This document shows positions 7,980 through 16,186 of a stretch of 64,000 nt of DNA, piece after piece (positions within the stretch are counted from its first letter, which is position 1; every line of letters begins with the position of its first letter). The position numbers were made by a program, and so were the translations under genes. A model generated the notes under the pieces. That model worked only from the letters and a program-made list of their open reading frames with translations. It did no database searches and was not told the DNA's origin. Source of the stretch: Nocardioides ferulae (GTDB lineage Bacteria; Actinomycetota; Actinomycetes; Propionibacteriales; Nocardioidaceae); assembly GCF_003660455.1 (NCBI RefSeq), contig NZ_QZVR01000011.1, positions 62,001-126,000 on the forward strand. Direction: 5' to 3'.

Positions 7980-8935
7980 GACACGTTGCTCTGGGAGACG
8001 CTGCCCTCGGGGCGCCCGAGCTCGGGTCGCCAGGCGCTCGGCTGCTCGCCCTGGCTCTGCCGGACCAGCTCGCCGAGGAACCAGCGCTGGAAGTGTCGCT
8101 GCTCGGCGGTGCGCGCGAGCGAGAGCAGCCGCTCCTGGCGGCAGAAGTCGTCGGCCAGGTCGAGCAGGTCGACGAACCGGTCGATGGTGGTGGCCGCATC
8201 ACGCGGCATCGCGATGCGCAGGTCGGTGGTGGGCCGGCCCTCGACGAGCGCGGACTCGATCTGGGAGACGCCGATGCCGTCGCGCAGCGACCGCTCGAGC
8301 GACCCGAAGAGGTCGGAGAGGCTCTTCGCGAGCGGGTAGTCGCTCTCGTGGGCCAACGCCAGCAGCCGCACCTCACGACGCAGCTCGCGGTAGTGGCGCT
8401 GGAACTCCAGATAGGTGCGCAGCGGGACGCCGAGGATCTGGGCCTCGAAGTGGTCTTCGCCGGCCGGCTGCGCCTCGCGCGCGTCGGCGCCGGTGATCAC
8501 GCCCTCGACGCCGTCGTCCTCGGCGAACTCGGCGGCGGGGTTGAACCAGACCGTCTTGCCGTCGTCCTCGACGTCGGCTCCCCAGGCCTTCGAGCAGCGC
8601 GCCACGATGGATAGGCCGCGGCCGAAGGTGAGCAGCAGGTCGTCCTCGTCGTCGTGGTTGTGCGGGAGGGCCGGCGGCTCGACGGAGGCGTCGCGCACCT
8701 CGACCCGGGGGTGCTCACGGGTGCCGCGCACCCGCACGGTGATCGGCGGCTCGCCGTGGAGCAGCGCGTTGGTGACCAGCTCGGAGACGCCGAGCTCGGC
8801 GCACTCGATGAGGTCGGTGCGGTCGATGTCGGTGCAGGTGGTGACCACCCAGCGGCGTGCGTCCTGCACGCCGCGGGGCCCAGGGCCAAGGGACAGGGCC
8901 GGCCGGTTCAACGGCAACGGAGAACTCCAGAACAT
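7976..8935 (-). CDS. RsbW-like HATPase_c_2 protein with long C-terminal extension
   Basis: A 319-residue protein. Residues ~20-125 form a GHKL ATPase of the anti-sigma-factor kinase kind: N-box ELVTNALLHGE with Asn56, and a G-box FGRGLSIV near 104-111. RsbW/SpoIIAB proteins are usually ~150 residues; here ~190 further residues, largely helical and charged, follow, of unrecognised family. A role in the partner-switching control of a stress sigma factor is inferred. ATG 8935 is supported by a SigF-type promoter whose -10 ends 27 bases upstream; GTG 9016 upstream is in frame but would lie outside that transcript. The gene overlaps the first crcB gene. Confidence 0.72.
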   Translation of the reverse strand: MFWSSPLPLNRPALSLGPGPRGVQDARRWVVTTCTDIDRTDLIECAELGVSELVTNALLHGEPPITVRVRGTREHPRVEVRDASVEPPALPHNHDDEDDLLLTFGRGLSIVARCSKAWGADVEDDGKTVWFNPAAEFAEDDGVEGVITGADAREAQPAGEDHFEAQILGVPLRTYLEFQRHYRELRREVRLLALAHESDYPLAKSLSDLFGSLERSLRDGIGVSQIESALVEGRPTTDLRIAMPRDAATTIDRFVDLLDLADDFCRQERLLSLARTAEQRHFQRWFLGELVRQSQGEQPSAWRPELGRPEGSVSQSNVS

Positions 8936-8962
8936 GCGAGTTGGCGGGCGGTCTCGGAAGGA

Positions 8963-8989
8963 GTACCCGGCGCCCCCGAGCGACAAACC
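8963..8989 (-). promoter_or_regulatory. SigF/SigB-type promoter
   Basis: On the minus strand GGTTT (8989-8985), a 16-base spacer and GGGTAC (8968-8963) match the mycobacterial SigF consensus GGWWT-N16/17-GGGTAY exactly. It would start transcription ~20 bases before ATG 8935 of the RsbW-like gene. Confidence 0.7.
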
Positions 8990-9286
8990 TGGTCGACCGA
9001 CACCCTGATCGTTCACCTTTCTACCGTCTCGGTCGGGGCGCGGCCAGCAGCCGCGCTGACCGGCGGGTCGGATTCCGGGCATCGGTGCAGGTCAGCGCCG
9101 GGTCCCAGACCGATCAGCGGGCTCGCGCTCGCTGCCCGTCGCCGCCGGACCGCCCGCCTGGAGCCGCCCGGAGAGCGGCGTACGTCACGCTCGCCGCAGG
9201 TGTGTCGCAGGTGCATTCGGGCACCGGAGCCCCGGGCCGGGAGAATGCCTGGCGACCAGCCACCCGCGGCCATCAGGAGGTTCCCC
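8990..9286. other. Divergent intergenic region between RsbW-like operon and NADH dehydrogenase
   Basis: About 300 bases with no supported gene. Besides the SigF-type promoter on its left edge, its right end carries the AGGAGG ribosome site (9275-9280) of the NADH dehydrogenase. I see no convincing SigA-type hexamer pair for that gene; GAGAAT at 9241 is the only candidate -10. Confidence 0.5.
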
Positions 9287-10807
9287 GTGGCAGCCGCACA
9301 GTCAGCCGCACAGGGCAGCACCGACCGGTTCGCCGAGCGACGCAGCGACCGGCACCAGGTCGTCGTGGTCGGCTCCGGCTTCGGTGGGCTGTTCGGCACC
9401 AAGGCGCTCCGCCGGGCCGACGTCGACGTCACCATGGTCGCCAAGACCACCCACCACCTGTTCCAGCCGCTGCTCTACCAGGTGGCCACCGGTATCCTCT
9501 CCGAGGGCGAGATCGCGCCGCCGACCCGCGAGGTGCTCAGCGGCCAGCGCAACGCGCAGGTGCTGCTCGGCGAGGTCACCGGCATCGACCTGGACCGCCG
9601 CACCGTCACCTCCCAGGTGCTCGGCCGCGAGACCGTGACGCCCTACGACTCGCTGATCGTGGCGGCGGGCGCCGGGCAGTCCTACTTCGGCAACGACCGG
9701 TTCGCCGAGTTCGCGCCGGGCATGAAGAGCATCGACGACGCCCTCGAGCTGCGCGGCCGGATCTTCGGTGCGTTCGAGCTGGCCGAGCTGGGTGCCAGCC
9801 GCGGCGAGAACGTCGACCACCTGCTCACGTTCGTGGTCGTCGGCGCCGGACCCACCGGCGTCGAGATGGCCGGACAGATCGCGGAGCTCGCCCACCGCAC
9901 CCTGCGCCGCGACTTCCGGGCGATCAACACCCGCGAGGCCCGGGTGGTGCTGATCGACGCCGCCCCCCAGGTGCTGCCGCCGTTCGGCGCGAAGCTGGGC
10001 GAGAAGACCAAGCGCGAGCTGGAGAAGCTCGGGGTCGAGGTGGTGCTCGGCGCGATGGTCACCGACCTCGACGAGCGCGGCCTCGAGATGAAGTTCAAGG
10101 ACGGCCGGGTCGAGCGGCTCGAGGCGGTCACCAAGATCTGGGCCGCCGGTGTCCAGGGCAGCCCGCTCGGCAAGCTCCTCGCCGAGCAGTGCGGCGCCCC
10201 GCTGGACCGCGCCGGCCGGATCGGCGTCAACCCCGACCTGACGCTGCCGGGCTATCCCGAGGTGTTCGTGGTCGGCGACATGATCTCGCTCGACAACCTC
10301 CCCGGTGTGGCGCAGGTGGCCATCCAGGGCGCGAAGTACGCCGCGAAGACGATCGTGGGCCGGCTCGAGGGCAAGCCCCCCAAGGAGCCGTTCAAGTACT
10401 TCGACCGCGGCTCGATGGCGATCATCAGCCGGTTCCGTGCGGTGGCGCTGATCGGCAAGCTGCGGGTCACCGGCTTCCTGGCCTGGCTGATGTGGCTGGC
10501 CCTGCACCTGATCTACATCACCGGCTTCAAGAGCCGGGTCACCGCCCTGATGCACTGGGCGGTCTCGTTCATCGGCCGCGGCCGCTCCGAGCGCACCACC
10601 ACCGAGCAGCAGATCTTCGCCCGGGCCGCGCTGGCCCGGCTCGACCACGGCGCCGCCGACCTGGTCTCCGACCCCGGCGCGTACGACGCGCAGGCCGACG
10701 CCGCGGAGCGCTCCCGGCGCGAGGAGCTCGAGGCGACCGCGCGCGAGGAGGCCCGGCTCACCGACGCCCGCGAGCGCGGCACCCGCACCGCCTCCGAGCG
10801 CGTCTGA
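9287..10807 (+). CDS. ndh: Type II NADH dehydrogenase-like NAD(P)/FAD-dependent oxidoreductase
   Basis: A 506-residue FAD enzyme of the NDH-2 family, which passes electrons from NADH to membrane quinone without pumping protons. The FAD Rossmann motif GSGFGG is at 29-34, the HLFQPLLYQVATG segment of NDH-2 at 57-69, the NAD-binding GAGPTG at 186-191 and a second FAD motif VFVVGDM around 325-331. A hydrophobic C-terminal segment near residues 385-410 should anchor it to the membrane. The last ~60 residues are a charged tail rich in Arg and Glu. GTG 9287 has AGGAGG six bases upstream. Confidence 0.9.
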   Translation: MAAAQSAAQGSTDRFAERRSDRHQVVVVGSGFGGLFGTKALRRADVDVTMVAKTTHHLFQPLLYQVATGILSEGEIAPPTREVLSGQRNAQVLLGEVTGIDLDRRTVTSQVLGRETVTPYDSLIVAAGAGQSYFGNDRFAEFAPGMKSIDDALELRGRIFGAFELAELGASRGENVDHLLTFVVVGAGPTGVEMAGQIAELAHRTLRRDFRAINTREARVVLIDAAPQVLPPFGAKLGEKTKRELEKLGVEVVLGAMVTDLDERGLEMKFKDGRVERLEAVTKIWAAGVQGSPLGKLLAEQCGAPLDRAGRIGVNPDLTLPGYPEVFVVGDMISLDNLPGVAQVAIQGAKYAAKTIVGRLEGKPPKEPFKYFDRGSMAIISRFRAVALIGKLRVTGFLAWLMWLALHLIYITGFKSRVTALMHWAVSFIGRGRSERTTTEQQIFARAALARLDHGAADLVSDPGAYDAQADAAERSRREELEATAREEARLTDARERGTRTASERV

Positions 10808-10915
10808 GACCGTCGTACCGCGACGGACACAACGCTCCGGCGCTCGGCGGTCCCCCGCGGGAGGCCGGGTGCCGGCGCGGGCTTGGGTCCGTCGAGTTCC
10901 GAGCCTGTCCTGCTC

Positions 10916-11599
10916 CTACTCGAAGCGGGACGGCGCCCCGGACCTGCCGGCCTTGTTCTCGGCGTGCTTGTCGAAGTCGGGGCGCGCCCACTTGGGCAGG
11001 ATGAAGATGCCCTCGGCCTCGACCGTGGGTCCGTCGGCGTCGGCCAGGTGACCCTTGACGATGGTCTTGACCCCCTCGACCCGGTCGATCCAGGCCTCGC
11101 CGCGCAGGTCTCCGAGCGGCGTGCCGCGGCGGTACCGCAGCGTCAGCGTGCCGGTCATGCCGGGCTTGCCGCCGGCCGCGGCGGCCTCGCCGAGCAGCTG
11201 GTCGAGCAGCAGCGCCGACACGCCACCGTGCACGAGGCCGGGTGGGCCTTCGTACGCCGCGCCGAGGTGGAAGCTGGACCAGGCCCGGCCGGCGGGGTCG
11301 TTCTCGATGGTCAGCGGCGGCGCGACCGCGTTGCGGAGACCGACCACGGCGTTGCCCCAGGGCCGGCTGGTGCCGTCGGAGTTGAACCGCACGCCGAACG
11401 AGGCGGGGATCTGCTCCTTGCGCAGCCGGGCGGTGGCCTCGGCGATCGCGGCCCGCGCCTGCTCGACGTCCTCGCCGTCGACGGTGCTGCGGATCGTCGC
11501 GTCGATGAGCTCGCGCACCTCCTGCGCGAGAGCCCCGTAGAGGTCTCGCTGCCGCTCGACCTCCGCGGTGGGCAGCTCCTCGTGCACGTAGTCACTCAC
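10916..11599 (-). CDS. PaaI/hotdog-fold thioesterase
   Basis: A 227-residue protein whose second half is a hotdog domain of the PaaI type: GLVHGGVSALLLDQLLGEA contains the HGG loop and the Asp on the central helix, followed by GTLTLRYRRGTPLGD strands. Such enzymes hydrolyse acyl-CoA thioesters. The ~100-residue N-terminal part, helical and charged, is longer than in minimal family members. It converges with the NADH dehydrogenase gene. Substrate unknown. Confidence 0.82.
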   Translation of the reverse strand: MSDYVHEELPTAEVERQRDLYGALAQEVRELIDATIRSTVDGEDVEQARAAIAEATARLRKEQIPASFGVRFNSDGTSRPWGNAVVGLRNAVAPPLTIENDPAGRAWSSFHLGAAYEGPPGLVHGGVSALLLDQLLGEAAAAGGKPGMTGTLTLRYRRGTPLGDLRGEAWIDRVEGVKTIVKGHLADADGPTVEAEGIFILPKWARPDFDKHAENKAGRSGAPSRFE

Positions 11600-11674
11600 C
11601 GCGCGAGCATAGGCCAGGACGGTCGGCGGGCCCGACGAGACGGTCCCGCTGGTTCGGAGGCGGCCGCCGGTCGC

Positions 11675-13084
11675 TCACTCGGGGCGGTAGTGGCGCAGCA
11701 CCGCCATGAACGCGTGCGGGTCGACGACGGAGGAGTCGATCACGAACGGGCTCATGCCGCGGCGCAGGAACAGCACCTTCCAGCCGCGCCGCCCGGGCTC
11801 GCCGACGACCTCCACCGGGGTGTAGCGGCTGGTCAGGTCGAACAGGAACCGGCCGCCGCCACGGTGCACCTCCAGCATGCCGCCGCGCACGACGAGCCGG
11901 GTCACTCCGGTGCTGGCGAGCACTCCCCACACGACCAGGGTCAGCACGCCCAGGGTGACCGCGAGCGCGATGTTCAGCTCGGTGCGCTCGGCGTACGCCG
12001 CCCAGCCGGCCACGGCGGTCGCGGCCAGGCAGGCGAGCAGCAGCACGGCGGTGAGGCGGCGGACGCCGGTGCGAGGGGCGAACTCGACGACCGGCGGGAC
12101 GCTCGTGGACGGCCCCGCGTCTCCTGCTGCGATGTCGCCCGCGATGTCGCCCGCGATGTCGGAGGAGGTCTCGGCCTGCTCGGCGGGCGGGGTGGCTTCG
12201 CGGTCGACGAACGACGAGGCGAGCATCGCCCGGGCCACGTCGGGCGCCACCGGTCCGGGTCGGGGCGCCGGCGGGTCGGCGGCCTCGGGCCGGCCGGAGC
12301 GGCGCGGCTGGCGCGGCTGGCGCGGCCGGGGCCTCGGTGGGGCCGGCGCTGCCGGGGTCGGCGCGTCGAGGGCCTCGACCACGGCACGAGCGGGGTCGGC
12401 CGCTGGGGTGGTGGTCAGTGGGGTCACCGCTGCTGGGGTGGCGGCCGGGGGTGCTGGCGGTTCCTCGGCCGGGGCGGGGGGCTCGGCTGCCGTGCCATCG
12501 TCGTCGGCAGCCGCGTCGGGTGCGGGTGGACCGGCGAGCTCGGCGAGCACCGCGCGGCCGGCGTCGAGGTGACCGGCCGGAGCAGGCTCGGTCGGCTCCT
12601 CGGTGTGTGGCCGGCTGGTCGGTTCCGGACCGCCGTCGGCGGCCTGGTCGCCGCCACCGCCTTCGGCCGGGAGGTCGGGTCGGCCCCGGAGGCGGTCAGC
12701 CGCGGCCTGCTCCCGGCGGCGGGCGGACGCGGTCAGCACCGGCTCGAAGTCGGGCGGGGTGACCGGCTCCGCCGGGCGGGGTGGGGCGACGCCGAGGGCC
12801 TCCTCGACGACCTGCTCCACGACGGTGGGCTCTGCGTCGTCCGCGACGAACGACTCGTCGAAGAGCGGGTCGACCGGGGCCTCCACGACCAGAGGGGTCG
12901 CGGGCCCCGGTGGCTCGGCGGTCTCCTCAGGCGGGCCCGGCACTGCCTCGTCCGCGGACTCACCGGCCGGCGCGGCCGGCTCCTCGGCTCGCCCGGTGCG
13001 GCTCAACCAGCGGTCGAACAGGTCGGCGGCCGGCTGCCCGGGCTGCCCGGGCTGCTCGGGCTGCTCGGGTCCGCTGGGCTCCAT
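11675..13084 (-). CDS. Pro/Ala-rich protein with two C-terminal membrane helices and a PH-like tail
   Basis: 469 residues. Residues ~1-330 are a low-complexity Pro/Ala/Glu region beginning with PEQP/GQP tandem repeats (bases ~13020-13075) and including three tandem copies of AGDI encoded by a 12-base repeat near 12129-12164. Two hydrophobic helices follow, at ~345-365 and ~372-392, then a ~75-residue beta-rich segment with VRGGMLEVHRGGGRFLFDL, similar to bacterial PH-like membrane domains. The likely picture is a long disordered cytoplasmic arm and a membrane-associated PH-like domain. No enzymatic motif is visible; function unknown. Confidence 0.7.
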   Translation of the reverse strand: MEPSGPEQPEQPGQPGQPAADLFDRWLSRTGRAEEPAAPAGESADEAVPGPPEETAEPPGPATPLVVEAPVDPLFDESFVADDAEPTVVEQVVEEALGVAPPRPAEPVTPPDFEPVLTASARRREQAAADRLRGRPDLPAEGGGGDQAADGGPEPTSRPHTEEPTEPAPAGHLDAGRAVLAELAGPPAPDAAADDDGTAAEPPAPAEEPPAPPAATPAAVTPLTTTPAADPARAVVEALDAPTPAAPAPPRPRPRQPRQPRRSGRPEAADPPAPRPGPVAPDVARAMLASSFVDREATPPAEQAETSSDIAGDIAGDIAAGDAGPSTSVPPVVEFAPRTGVRRLTAVLLLACLAATAVAGWAAYAERTELNIALAVTLGVLTLVVWGVLASTGVTRLVVRGGMLEVHRGGGRFLFDLTSRYTPVEVVGEPGRRGWKVLFLRRGMSPFVIDSSVVDPHAFMAVLRHYRPE

Positions 13085-13152
13085 AGCGGTAGAAGGTACG
13101 CCCGACGGGCCGCGGTCGTCGGCCCTCTCGCCAGTCGGCGCGTGGCCGGCGG

Positions 13153-13215
13153 CGCCGACGCGTCGATCGTTCCTCGCGACACGGCGTGTCCGCGGGAATC
13201 AGTGACGGGTCGGCG
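13153..13215. repeat. Palindromic intergenic repeat, copy A
   Basis: A 63-bp imperfect palindrome with ends CGCCGAC and GTCGGCG around a GACACGGCGTGTC core. It closely resembles elements at 26961-27020 and 47026-47086. It spans the stop codon (13199-13201) of the minus-strand LLM gene and may end its transcript. Confidence 0.75.
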
Positions 13216-14281
13216 AGCCCAACGCGGCCGTGAGGGCGCGCACCTGGTCCAGCGGCGCGTCGTACCCCGGGAAGTAGACGCAGACCCGCTCGGCCACGTC
13301 GCCGAACCGCCGCCGGATCTCGGCCGCGCACTCCTCGGGGGTGCCCCGGACCGCGAGCGTGGCCAGCATCAGATCGTCGACCAGCGCGAACATCTCGGCG
13401 AACCGGCCCTCCTTCGAGAGCCGGTTCAGCTCGGGCTGCACCGCCTCCCACCCCTCCACCTCGAGCACCGAGCGGTAGGCGGGGGTCGAGCCGTAGAACG
13501 CCAGCAGGGCCCGGACCCCCGCGTCCGCTGCCTCCTGCTCCGCCGCGGTGCGCCCCATCGCGACGATCGCCTGCGGCGCGATCTGCAGGTCGCCCGGCTC
13601 GCGGCCGGCCCGGTCCAGGCCCTCGGCGACGGCGGGCAGCGTCCGCTCGCGGAAGTGCCGATGACTGTGGAACGGCATCACCAGCAGCCCGTCGGCCACC
13701 TCCGCCGCGGTGCGGGTCATCACCGGCCCCAGCGCGCCCAGCAGCACCGGCGGGACGCCGTACGGGTTCGGGCCCGGCACGAACGTGGGCGGCATCAGCG
13801 TGTGCCGGGTGAACTCGCCGCGGAAGTCCAGCGGGGTGCCGTGCTGCCACGACCCGAGGATCGCCTTGACCGCGGCCACGATCTCGCGCATCCGCGCCGC
13901 CGGCTGCGACCAGGTGGCGCCGTAGCGGTTCTCGATGTGCGGGCGGATCTGCGAGCCGAGCCCCAGCCGGAAGCGCCCCCGGGAGAGCAGGTGCAGGTCG
14001 TACGCCGTGTGGGCCAGGTGCATCGGGCTGCGCGGGATCGCGATCGCCACGTTCGTCATCAGGTCGGTGTCGGTGACCGCGGCCGCGGCGGCCAGGGGGA
14101 GGAACACGTCGTGCGGCCCCTCGAAGGTGAACAGCCCGGCGACCCCGGTGTCGGCCAGCTCGCGGGCCCGGGCGGCGGCCTGGTCGGGTCGCCCGTCGAG
14201 CTGCACGTCGGTGAGCAGGGGGGAGCCGGGCGGTCGCGTGGACAGCGGGCCGGGCTCAGGGCCGGGCTGGGGATCGGGCAA
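13199..14281 (-). CDS. F420-dependent LLM-class oxidoreductase
   Basis: A 360-residue TIM-barrel protein of the luciferase-like (LLM) superfamily. Landmarks are the VAGLFTFEGPHDVFLPL N-terminal segment, TNVAIAIPRSPMHLAHTAYDL, the SRGRFRLGLGSQIRPHI loop and the PPVLLGALGPVMTRTAAEVADGLL stretch. This pattern is that of the mycobacterial F420-dependent subgroup (TIGR03617-like). These enzymes oxidise alcohols or reduce enones with coenzyme F420. It is located at the edge of the catabolic island and diverges from the IclR gene; the ends of the frame are well defined and its stop codon is inside a palindromic repeat. Confidence 0.82.
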   Translation of the reverse strand: MPDPQPGPEPGPLSTRPPGSPLLTDVQLDGRPDQAAARARELADTGVAGLFTFEGPHDVFLPLAAAAAVTDTDLMTNVAIAIPRSPMHLAHTAYDLHLLSRGRFRLGLGSQIRPHIENRYGATWSQPAARMREIVAAVKAILGSWQHGTPLDFRGEFTRHTLMPPTFVPGPNPYGVPPVLLGALGPVMTRTAAEVADGLLVMPFHSHRHFRERTLPAVAEGLDRAGREPGDLQIAPQAIVAMGRTAAEQEAADAGVRALLAFYGSTPAYRSVLEVEGWEAVQPELNRLSKEGRFAEMFALVDDLMLATLAVRGTPEECAAEIRRRFGDVAERVCVYFPGYDAPLDQVRALTAALGSPTRH

Positions 14282-14485
14282 CTCGACACCTCCGTCGGGG
14301 CAGGTGCGCGGGGCACCGCGCCCCGAGCATGACGGCCGTTCCCCGGCCGCGCGACCCTCGTCCCGGTCGATGGAGCGGGTCGTGTGCCTGTGGACGCGTC
14401 AGGGCGCGTTCTCGGGCACACGACCCCGCGCGACGCCGGGCGCCCCTTCCGCTCGCGGAGGGCCGATGCTAGTTTCGGCGGTCAG

Positions 14486-14499
14486 TAGAACGTGTTTCA
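14486..14499. promoter_or_regulatory. KstR-like box upstream of the IclR gene
   Basis: TAGAACGTGTTTCA fits the KstR consensus TnnAACnnGTTnnA at every fixed position and lies 31 bases before the IclR start. KstR represses cholesterol catabolism genes in mycobacteria and rhodococci. No kstR gene is in this window, so the binding protein is an inference. Confidence 0.5.
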
Positions 14500-14529
14500 G
14501 TTCTGGCGATGCCGGACCAGGGAGGACTC

Positions 14530-15384
14530 ATGACCGCTCGTGCTGTCGAGCGCACCGTCGTCGACGAGCCCGGGGTCGGGTCGAGCGCCGGGCCGCGTGA
14601 GCTGCCCACCTCGATCGTCGAGCGGATGACGCTGGTCTTCGACGCGTTCGCCGACCCCCGCGGCCGGCTGACCCTGGAGCAGATCGCCCGGGCCACCCAC
14701 CTGCCCCGCTCCACCGCACACCGCATCGTCGACCAGCTGGTGCGGCTGCAGTGGCTAGACCACAGCGCCCTCGGCTACGGGCTCGGCCGGCGCTCCCGCG
14801 AGCTCGCCCGCGGCGACGGCGGCCAGATCGAGCTGCGCGGCGCCGCCGCGCCGCACCTGCACGAGCTGATGCTGCGCACCGGCCTGGTCGTGCATCTGGC
14901 TGTGCTCGACGGCCCCGAGGTGGTCTACCTCGACAAGGTCGGCGGCCGCTTCGCCGCCGCGGTCCCGTCGCGGGTGGGCGGCCGGGCGCCGGCGCACGCC
15001 ACCGCGCTCGGCAAGGCGATGCTGGCCTGGCTCGACGGCGAGCACGTCGACGCGCTGGTCGGCCCGCACCTCGGGCGGCGTACGCCGCACACGATCGGCG
15101 AGCTCGCCGCGCTGCACCACGAGCTGCGTCGGGTCCGGGAGCGCAAGGGCCTGGCCTTCGAGCGGGGCGAGAGCTTCCCCGACATCGCGTGCGCGGCCGT
15201 CGCGGTGCGCGGCGCGGACGGGCCGGTGGCCGCCGTGTCGGTGGTGGGCGACGCCAGGGCGCCGCTCGAGCGGGCGGCTCCGGTGCTGGTCGAGGCGGCG
15301 CGCCGGGTGCGCTGCGAGATGTTCGGTGACGACGCGCCACTCCCGCCGCGGCGGCTGCGCGCGGTCGGCCGCCCCGGGCGCTGA
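14530..15384 (+). CDS. IclR-family transcriptional regulator
   Basis: 284 residues: an N-terminal winged helix (residues ~22-85, with TLEQIARATHLPRSTAHRIV as the helix-turn-helix) and a C-terminal IclR effector domain containing AHATALGKAMLAWL and FERGESFPDIACAAVAV, standard IclR landmarks. Such proteins sense small aromatic or carbonyl metabolites and control catabolic genes. The ATG at 14530 follows GGAGGA with a short three-base spacer. A KstR-like box precedes it. It may control the divergent LLM gene or the island to its right. Confidence 0.88.
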   Translation: MTARAVERTVVDEPGVGSSAGPRELPTSIVERMTLVFDAFADPRGRLTLEQIARATHLPRSTAHRIVDQLVRLQWLDHSALGYGLGRRSRELARGDGGQIELRGAAAPHLHELMLRTGLVVHLAVLDGPEVVYLDKVGGRFAAAVPSRVGGRAPAHATALGKAMLAWLDGEHVDALVGPHLGRRTPHTIGELAALHHELRRVRERKGLAFERGESFPDIACAAVAVRGADGPVAAVSVVGDARAPLERAAPVLVEAARRVRCEMFGDDAPLPPRRLRAVGRPGR

Positions 15385-15412
15385 GCTCGGAGGTCGCGAG
15401 CCCTGGGCGGGC

Positions 15413-16078
15413 TCAGCCTCCGGGGAGCCGGGCGGGGGCGGTGCCGGGCGCTCCGGCGGGGATCGGCACCCCGGTCTCGCGCAGCCGGCCGGCGCGGCGC
15501 AGGGCGTGCACGACCAGGGCGGCGACGAGGGCGCCGATGGTGCCGAGGGTGAGGTCGCCCAGCGTGTCGGTGTAGGCGTGGCGGCGCTCGGAGGAGTTGG
15601 CCAGGAACGCGGCGTACTCGGCGAGCTCCCACACGATCGCGCCGGTGGCCCCGACCGCGAGCGCGCGCTCGATGGTGGCGCCGAGCCCGGCGGTCCAGTG
15701 CTGGGTGAGGATCAACGCGGCCGCGGCGAGCAGGCCGGTGTTCATGAGGTGCATCCAGTCGTCGAACCAGACGATCGCGTCGTAGAGGTCGAGCCGGTTG
15801 CCGAGGATGTCGGTGAAGCAGGTGACCGTGATCAGCAGGTCCGCCAGCCAGGGGAAGCCCTTGCCGCTGCGCCAGCCGAAGGCCCACAGCAGCGGGAGCA
15901 TGAACGACAGCAGCGGGTAGGCGACCGCGCGGGCGCCGGCGCCCTTGCCCTCGAGGTTGCCCCACTCGGGGTTGAGCAGCACCATCGCGAGCATCAGCAC
16001 CAGTGCGCTCTTGCCCGCGACGTCGAGATGTCGGACGAGGGCGCCGGCGGGTTGGCCGGTGGTTGCGCTGCTGCTCAC
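15413..16078 (-). CDS. Membrane protein of DUF2238/YjdF-like type
   Basis: 221 residues with about six hydrophobic helices. The segment LDLYDAIVWFDDWMHLMNTGLLAAAA, read as WFDDWMH plus its surroundings, and a later AIVWELAEYAAF resemble the conserved acidic/aromatic helices of DUF2238 membrane proteins, and TLGDLTLGTIGAL matches their last helices. Function of the family is unknown. GTG 16078 is chosen; GAGAGG abuts it. The gene faces away from the TetR gene, and the ~100-base interval holds the two operator-like palindromes. Confidence 0.62.
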   Translation of the reverse strand: MSSSATTGQPAGALVRHLDVAGKSALVLMLAMVLLNPEWGNLEGKGAGARAVAYPLLSFMLPLLWAFGWRSGKGFPWLADLLITVTCFTDILGNRLDLYDAIVWFDDWMHLMNTGLLAAAALILTQHWTAGLGATIERALAVGATGAIVWELAEYAAFLANSSERRHAYTDTLGDLTLGTIGALVAALVVHALRRAGRLRETGVPIPAGAPGTAPARLPGG

Positions 16079-16156
16079 CTCTCGATGGTAGTGCGCGGAG
16101 GTCGCTGCTCGGGCCGGCTCCCCCGGATGGGCCGGGATCGGCTCTTGCCACGAGGC

Positions 16157-16170
16157 GAGAACTTGTTCTA
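16157..16170. promoter_or_regulatory. KstR-like box before the P450 operon
   Basis: GAGAACTTGTTCTA matches TnnAACnnGTTnnA except for G at the first position and includes the symmetric AGAAC-TT-GTTCT. It is 10 bases before the TetR start, where a repressor would block the operon promoter. Confidence 0.45.
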
Positions 16171-16174
16171 GTTT

Positions 16175-16186
16175 GGACACGTGTCC
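16175..16186. promoter_or_regulatory. Operator palindrome over the TetR start
   Basis: GGACACGTGTCC is a perfect 12-bp palindrome covering the GTG start of the TetR gene, with a second CACGTGTCC half copy just after. The same GACACGTGTC core recurs at 38222-38239. Autoregulation by the TetR protein is the simplest reading. Confidence 0.55.

Noticed and set aside
7980..8990. A fluoride riboswitch for the crcB operon
   Set aside because: The crcB genes overlap their upstream gene and I see no conserved crcB-motif pseudoknot before the operon.
13153..13215. Ends of an insertion sequence
   Set aside because: No transposase gene or target duplication; it is a short palindrome repeated at other gene ends.
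10883..14332. A 1149-codon plus-strand open frame across thioesterase, Pro-rich and LLM genes
   Set aside because: It is antisense to three real minus-strand genes and lacks a ribosome site or motif.
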